Below, one piece after another: positions 58,790-64,000 of a DNA stretch of 64,000 nt (its first letter is position 1; the number at the start of each line of letters is the position of its first letter). This stretch comes from Microstegium vimineum (taxonomy: Eukaryota > Streptophyta > Magnoliopsida > Poales > Poaceae). Where the stretch lies: positions 21,778,350-21,842,349 of the forward strand of contig CM039120.1 of NCBI GenBank assembly GCA_022036555.1, written 5' to 3'. The notes beneath the pieces were generated by a model. The model was not told the origin of the DNA, made no database searches, and was given only the letters and a program-made list of their open reading frames with translations. The translations under genes and the position numbers were made by a program.

Positions 58790-60257
58790 TGTCTCTGCCG
58801 CGTTAGCATTACGTATTTTTTTTGTTTTCGACCAAAATTAATTTGTAATGTCAAAGAATTGGTAAGCAAAAATTAGATAAAAAATTATCATAGATTTAAC
58901 AAATCAAATATGAGAATCTGGCAATTTTTGGTAGCAAACTAAATATTAACTAAAATCATTGCTTACCAAATATTTGGCTTGGCATATTTGGAACCAAACC
59001 AAGCAGGCTCTAATTAGTAATTAGAGTAATCCATAAATACACCGGAGTGGTACTTAATTATTTGTTTTTTTCAAGATCGCATTTGTTTTTGTCAAGTGGT
59101 CATTTGCCTCTTGAGATTAGAGGATATATTTGGATTTGGAATCAACAACTAACTATTAGCTATGTTATGAGGTAAGAAAATCCAGCTATTGTTTTTTATT
59201 TAGTGGTAGGAAGACAATAGTTGACTTATTAGTTGAGGAATAAAATAATACATTAGCAACTATATGGAATCAAACATAGCCTTAGTATGATATTTATTTT
59301 CTTCTAGTTTATGATTGTTTAGTAAATACTCAAATCTTGGTTGATGCTAGTATGTTATTAAATTTATTTATGCAATATGATTTAGTAGGCTACGAATGTG
59401 CTTAGTTTATTATTTCTATATTTTTTCTTTGGCAATATGATTTAGTAGGCTACGAATGTGCTTAGTTTATTATTTCTATATTTTTTCTTTGGTGTACTAC
59501 TAATTAATAAGAAAATCTCTTGTTGATTGTAGATTTCTTTTGTAGCTCTAACTTGTTATTTATTGATTAGGAAATGAGTATAGATTACATATCAATCTCC
59601 TAGATTCTTTTTATAGCTTCAACCTTTTTTATTTTTGTTTTAAGAAATGATTATTAACACATGTTTTTTTGTGCTATGGCTTTGTTATTAATTCATGTGA
59701 ATGCAAGTGCTGGTCAATGTATTTATTTTGTAATCAATATGCCACATTACATATCATTGAAATAATAATTAGAGAAATGCAGGCACGTGTAATAAGTCAA
59801 AGGTTTGAATTGGATTGAACATATTCGAACAAGGTAAACTAGACTTGATTCATATATCAAGGTCATTCACAGTAAAGAATTGCAAACATTTTGTACTAGT
59901 CATTGATTGCTCCCACTAATGTGTGTTTGGAACTACTCCATGTACTCCATCATAGAGTAGCTCCATAAAAACCTGAAGTTTGCGACACATCTCAACTCTT
60001 TCTCCTTGAACAGAGTGTGTGGAGTTAAATCTGTTTAGCTAAAAAAACATGAAACGGAGCTAAAAAAATATAGAGCGAAGCAATTCTAAACACCCCTTAA
60101 ATATCTCTTGATGTTATTTGTCATCATAAAAAAAGTCAATCAAAGGTACTGATATATAGTAGCTGCAACTTAAAGCTATAGCAGCTGCAAGCACAGTACT
60201 TTGCAGCCGCAAGGAACGAGCCCCTAGGTAATGTAGAAGGCTTATATCAACTAAGAG
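58790..60257. other. AT-rich intergenic DNA upstream of MED25
   Basis: No gene is supported. It includes the exact tandem duplication listed at 59372. Around 60140-60240 'gcagctgcaa' and 'gcagccgcaa' repeats occur. Confidence 0.4.
59372..59491. repeat. Perfect 60-bp tandem duplication
   Basis: The unit beginning 'gcaatatgatttagtaggct' occupies 59372-59431 and is repeated without change at 59432-59491. Identity across all 60 positions implies a recent event or an assembly artefact. Confidence 0.95.
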
Positions 60258-60530
60258 TAGGGGTGAAAACGGATTGGATGCGGGCGGATATCACTGATAT
60301 TACATTTATTTTCATATTTCTGTCCGGATTCGAATTCAAATATGGATAGTGTCAACCACACCGGATAGGATAGGATTCGTTATCGACATCAGATATGCGA
60401 TTTGAGTATTCGGATATGGATACGGTATCGGATGTTGAATATTCGGACGCAGATACCGACTGGTCTAAACCTCTCTAAACAGATTTGGTCTCAAATACGG
60501 TCCGAAAATATGTGCACTGTTTTCACCCCT
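60258..60530. mobile_element. 273-bp MITE with TAGGGGTGAAAAC ends
   Basis: The left end reads TAGGGGTGAAAACGGA. The right end, reverse complemented, reads AGGGGTGAAAACAGTGC. Flanks share AAGAG (60253-60257 and 60531-60535). The interior is rich in 'ggatatggatacggtatcgg' variants. The (T)AGGGGTGAAAACGG end is characteristic of a widespread plant hAT-like MITE group, but the 5-bp duplication seen is shorter than the 8 bp expected, so superfamily is left open. Confidence 0.6.
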
Positions 60531-60899
60531 AAGAGCATATATGGCTTTGGTAGGAATTTATCACCATTGAGGAACAAAAAGGTCTTGCATGTTTTTAAGA
60601 ATTAAATCTTTAATAGTCATTCTTGTTTGGAACAATATTATAACAACTCGTGTCTCACTATATCATATCTCATAACAACTTAGACTTAGTTAAGCACTTG
60701 CTACCTATAAAGTTTTAGGTTCATGACGGTTTCATGTGAGCCAAATAATCCATACTTAGAGAAAAAATTTAGTTATAGACTAGATACTAAAGAGAAATTA
60801 ACAAAGCAACCATTCATCATTTCCATATAGAAAACAAACAAGCATGAAACATAGATGATTAAAGGGAAATATTTTTGGTGTTTTCATATTTTTTGTATG

Positions 60900-61775
60900 T
60901 AATGCAAGAAAGAAAATGAAATGTCATATGTGAGAACTAGGGACTTACCTTGGTGGGGAGAGGGAACCTCCCCCAAACTTGTCCATTTGTCAATAGGTTG
61001 GTGGGTGAGGTTCCTACAAAGTTGCCCATCTTCGGGTCTCTTCCTCTTAGAACTCTTACAGTTGTTGGGTATTTTGTTGCACTATACCCAATGTAGTTTT
61101 TTTTGTTCAGTGCGCAACTCACCTAGCTCGTTGATGAGCTGGTCCATTTATTGTCTTTGGCCCTGATGTTCCGTGTCTCATGCGGACGAGAAGGAAAATC
61201 GTGTGCCTTGAGAACATGGTGGAGGTAGGCTACTTGCACTAGATATGTCCATAGAATTTGAGGTTGCCTCATCATCACTATCATCATCATTGCCTCTTGC
61301 TCCTCTAGAGGTGCCACCTTACTCAAACTTAGCGTTCTGTGACATTCCTCGTGTCACTCTGTCCGTCCCTGTTCATGCAAAACTTCGCCGCCTATCTTCT
61401 GGGTCTAGGTTAAAGGTTAGTTGGCAGATCCTATATAGCTGAGGTTTCTCACATGAGAGAGCAACTTTAACTATATGAGTGTATGACCACGATAAATCAT
61501 TTTCAGACCACCTCTTAGACCTATTTTGAATATGTGTGCATGAATAAAATATTCTTCTGAAATTATGCCCCTGACTCATTTAAGAATTCAAAGGTATTTG
61601 GATTGTTTAGCAAGTTCATGGTTTCAGTAAGACGAGTGATTTGAGAGGTAAACTCAATGGGTTCACGTCTACTAACCATTTCTTGCCAATGAGCAATTAA
61701 TAGTTTAACTAGTGAAACATGAATCTTGTTAACCATGGCATAGAGCAGTTTTAGTTCACTATTTTTCATAGAGCT
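60900..61775 (-). pseudogene. Gypsy-type retrotransposon ORF remnant
   Basis: Minus frames at 61769-61563, 61579-61373 and 61326-60937 form a decayed chain: HVSLVKLLIAHWQEMVSRREP, then PQLYRICQLTFNLDPEDRRRS, then an acidic stretch and an ELGELRTEQKKL coiled coil. The arrangement resembles a gag-proximal or accessory protein of grass Ty3/gypsy elements. Several stops and frame changes are present. Lineage is inferred, not shown. Confidence 0.4.
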
Positions 61776-61779
61776 GCCC

Positions 61780-62208
61780 CCTATGGCACCCTAGAGCTGC
61801 CTCTTGCTTCTAGAAGGCTGACCCATGTGTCATAGTGGTTGATGGTCACTTCTGTTACGTTATTTGCTAGTGTGGGCCCATGGATCCATGTGCTCTCCTC
61901 CTTAGCCAATGATGAGGAACAAAGATCTTGGATCCAATGGTGGAGATCTTCTCTATTCTCCTTAGGTGGATCATGGAGGAGCTTGTGGCAGGCTAGTGAG
62001 CTCACATGGAGGTCGACCGACCTCCATGTGTAGGCTCTGGCCTCCAAATGTTGATGTTTTGAGCTCTTGCAGCAAATAATGACATGTACATGTGGAACCA
62101 AATTATTGTACAAGAATCCACTATGAAGTTGCTTGATCCCTTCCAAAATGGTTCATTGTTGACAGTTTTGAGCATGTAAAAGTATGACATATCTACCGTT
62201 AACACTTA
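61780..62208 (-). repeat. U3 fragment of an LTR related to gypsy B
   Basis: On the minus strand it starts TGTTAACGGTAGATATGTCA at 62208 and continues with 'acttttacatgctcaaaac', close to the start of the gypsy B LTR ('acacttttacatacccaaaa' at 33990-33970). The phrase 'gtgggcccatggatccatgtg' (about 61873) also has counterparts in the gypsy B and 17974 LTRs. The left end is truncated. A U5-like phrase ('gggtgaaagctac', about 62317) to the right may be another piece of such an LTR. Confidence 0.6.
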
Positions 62209-63700
62209 TCTTATTTCTATCCTAGTTTCTATCTTCACTTACTACCCCTTCTAGTTAAGTTAGAACGTAGTTGATCTCACACATTTACCTATAGATACAA
62301 TATTTAAAACCCTCTGGGTGAAAGCTACAATGATATCTACGAATTTATTTGTGTGCGTCTTAAATATACTAACACCACCACCCTAACCTATCCTAGCCAC
62401 CTCCACCGTCACCAGGCCTCTAACCGCTCTCCAACCATCCTCAACGCATGACCGACCTTCCTCCCCAAACCTTCCTTTTCTAAAAGCTTGCTAGAGTCGT
62501 GGAAGACGAGAGGGAGAGCTTGCTGGAACCCTAGGGAGAAGATCTAGAAGGAGGAGAATGCGTTGTCGGATCTGCCATGGCTACCACCGGATCTGCCCGA
62601 AGCTTCCATGTCCACTGATGCTGGATCCATGGCACCATAGAGCATGAGCATGGCCGCCAGGAGGAGGTTGAGAGAGGTTGCAATAGAGCGCGCCCGCATG
62701 ACCCTAACAAAGACATAATCAACAGGAGGGACGAGGGACAGCTAGAAACAACCGCTCGCTGAATTAGGTGTTGGGGTCTGATTTCTCTATCCTGACCATA
62801 CACAATCGTAATTCATGATGGTAAGATTAGTTGTCTAGTTCTCACTACACTTAGGTTGATTAATGTCTTCATTTACATTGTATAATGTATAGTTAAATTG
62901 TTAATTCAACAAGACTTGTAATATGTCTTCTGTTGATTTATGTTCTCAGTTGTTGAGATGTGATCTTGATTTGTGGAGGCTACTGTGGTATTTTTACCGA
63001 ACCGGGATCCTAGTGTAGTGGAGATGTGGATGGCATCTTCAGAGGATCACTGAGGTTGATTTGCTTAAAATGGATTGGTCAAAGTGTGTGACATCTGATA
63101 TAGGTAAATTAATGTGAGCTCCTATAACAAGTTTCAAAGCAAAAGATCATATGCCTTGTTTCGTGGCACAATATGTCGAGCCTGTTCGGCTCATGGTTTC
63201 TACGGATGATAAACCGACTTTAACTGTTTGTGGCGGTTTTGTTATGAGAGAAAAACATTGTACGATAACATGCCACGAAAAGACTTGTTGTCTATAGCTC
63301 AACAAGGGAGTCAATCACACTAGATGAGATTTAGGTAAATTAAAATGGTGGATCCCTCCACTGGTGTTGATGGATGATCCGTGAAAGTGAGTGACGCTTT
63401 GTCAATAATAATAAGTTGATAGAACCTAAGTTCTTGGTTATTCAGAGTGCCTAATTGTGATGCAAGCCTAGATATTGGGTGATGCTTACCATGCATGTGC
63501 AAGAGGTTTCTAAGGTTGGTTAGGTGACATATTAAGCTAGTGATGGCTAGGTCTTGAGCTCTAGTTATCATGTGGAAGTAGTGATTAGAGAATCAATTTA
63601 TTCATGAAGAAATGAGGATCATAATAAGCCTCAAGGTGCTACTGAGTCTAACTCAAATCCCTGCCGCCCTGCGAAAGTCTGGCCTAAATATCTCTAACCG
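62209..63700. other. Intergenic DNA before the right-edge gene
   Basis: A minus frame at 62803-62531 (90 residues) and another at 63571-63320 show no domain. A GC-richer patch lies at 62540-62710. No convincing gene, RNA gene or bounded repeat is seen. Confidence 0.35.
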
Positions 63701-64000
63701 ATGGCCCGACTGTCAGCGACTCATTCCATTAGCTTTTTATCCACCCCCACAGCCTCAGTCAGTCCACACGACCGCCGATCCCACGCTGCCTACTTTCCTC
63801 CAGAAACTCCATTGGCCTGCCGCCTAGCCCTCGCCGGTGCCACCGCCACCGCCACCGCTACAGCAGGTCCTGCCAGAGCCCCCCGTCGCGCCGTGATCAC
63901 CGCAGCATCCGCTTCTTCCGCCGGAGAACCCGCGCGCCGCATTATCCGTCGCCGCGCGCCGCCGGGTCAGCAGGCTTCTGTGACCGCGGCCCCCGCGCCC
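63701..64000 (+). CDS. Partial 5' coding exon running off the window, possible plastid-targeted protein
   Basis: An ATG at 63701 in a favourable context (accgATGGC) opens a frame of 100 codons with no stop before the window end. The predicted N-terminus (MARLSATHSISFLSTPTASV...) is rich in Ser, Thr, Ala and Arg and almost free of acidic residues for the first 70 positions, as in chloroplast transit peptides. Next come an Ala-Thr repeat (about residues 48-57), a possible processing region (AVITAASAS, about 67-75) and an Arg/Pro/Ala-rich stretch. GC content climbs sharply, as in many grass first exons. Upstream DNA is AT-richer with no clear TATA box. The family is not recognisable from this piece. 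A competing shorter plus frame (63612-63827) ends in a stop. Confidence 0.5.
   Translation, partial: MARLSATHSISFLSTPTASVSPHDRRSHAAYFPPETPLACRLALAGATATATATAGPARAPRRAVITAASASSAGEPARRIIRRRAPPGQQASVTAAPAP

Noticed and set aside
1..64000. CRISPR arrays, operons, riboswitches, tRNA or rRNA genes
   Set aside because: No regularly spaced direct-repeat array, cloverleaf or rRNA-like sequence was noticed; the window is plant nuclear DNA with spliced genes.

Overview
This is a plant nuclear window, almost certainly from a TE-rich grass (Poaceae). The evidence is a full MED25-type Mediator gene with 15 exons bounded by GT-AG introns, Stowaway and Mutator-like MITEs, CACTA and Ty3/gypsy elements of grass type, and CpG-rich solo LTRs. 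There is no prokaryotic gene organisation. Most long open frames are transposon pieces or chance frames. Species cannot be fixed from sequence alone; a panicoid grass is a guess.

Layout. 1-5.3 kb: an old LTR into which a solo LTR (666-2512) inserted, then a Mutator-like MITE relative split by a second solo LTR (3280-4549). 5.3-9.9 kb: AT-rich intergenic DNA, a MITE, and a GC-rich minus-strand promoter/first-exon-like segment (about 9.2-9.75 kb). 9.9-11.5 kb: 3' remnant of a Sirevirus-like copia element with several AAGGGGGAGA tracts. 11.5-39.5 kb: a nested stack. Gypsy A (minus, 3' LTR at 11539-14412, integrase/RNase H/RT at 35.4-39.5 kb) holds a solo LTR in its LTR, another inside RT, and gypsy B (15711-34005, TSD GGTAT). 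Gypsy B holds a solo LTR inside gag, a Mutator-like MITE in its 5' LTR, and an 11.5-kb CACTA transposon (19893-31401, TSD CTT) in its leader. The CACTA carries divergent TNP2-type transposase and plant Transposase_24-type genes, both disabled by stops or frameshifts. 39.5-49.5 kb: mostly unannotatable intergenic DNA with an LRR gene fragment, a GC-rich minisatellite island and short tandem duplications.

49.6-58.7 kb (minus): the one convincing host protein gene, MED25/PFT1. It has 15 coding exons encoding 846 residues, with a von Willebrand-like N-terminus, the ACID/PTOV domain and a glutamine-rich tail. A TATA box and TGGGCC-type motifs lie upstream. Several introns carry MITEs, and intron 9 carries a palindrome-rich repeat cluster.

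58.7-64 kb: intergenic DNA with a perfect 60-bp tandem duplication, a 273-bp MITE and gypsy remnants. At the right edge a plus-strand reading frame starts at 63701 and stays open to the window end, with a plastid-transit-like N-terminus; it is probably the first exon of a host gene cut by the window.

I found no convincing new biological system. The most informative items are the datable nested insertion stack, the gypsy B copy with an inverted LTR foldback fused to gag-pro, the decayed divergent CACTA, the TE-loaded MED25 introns and the truncated gene at the right edge.
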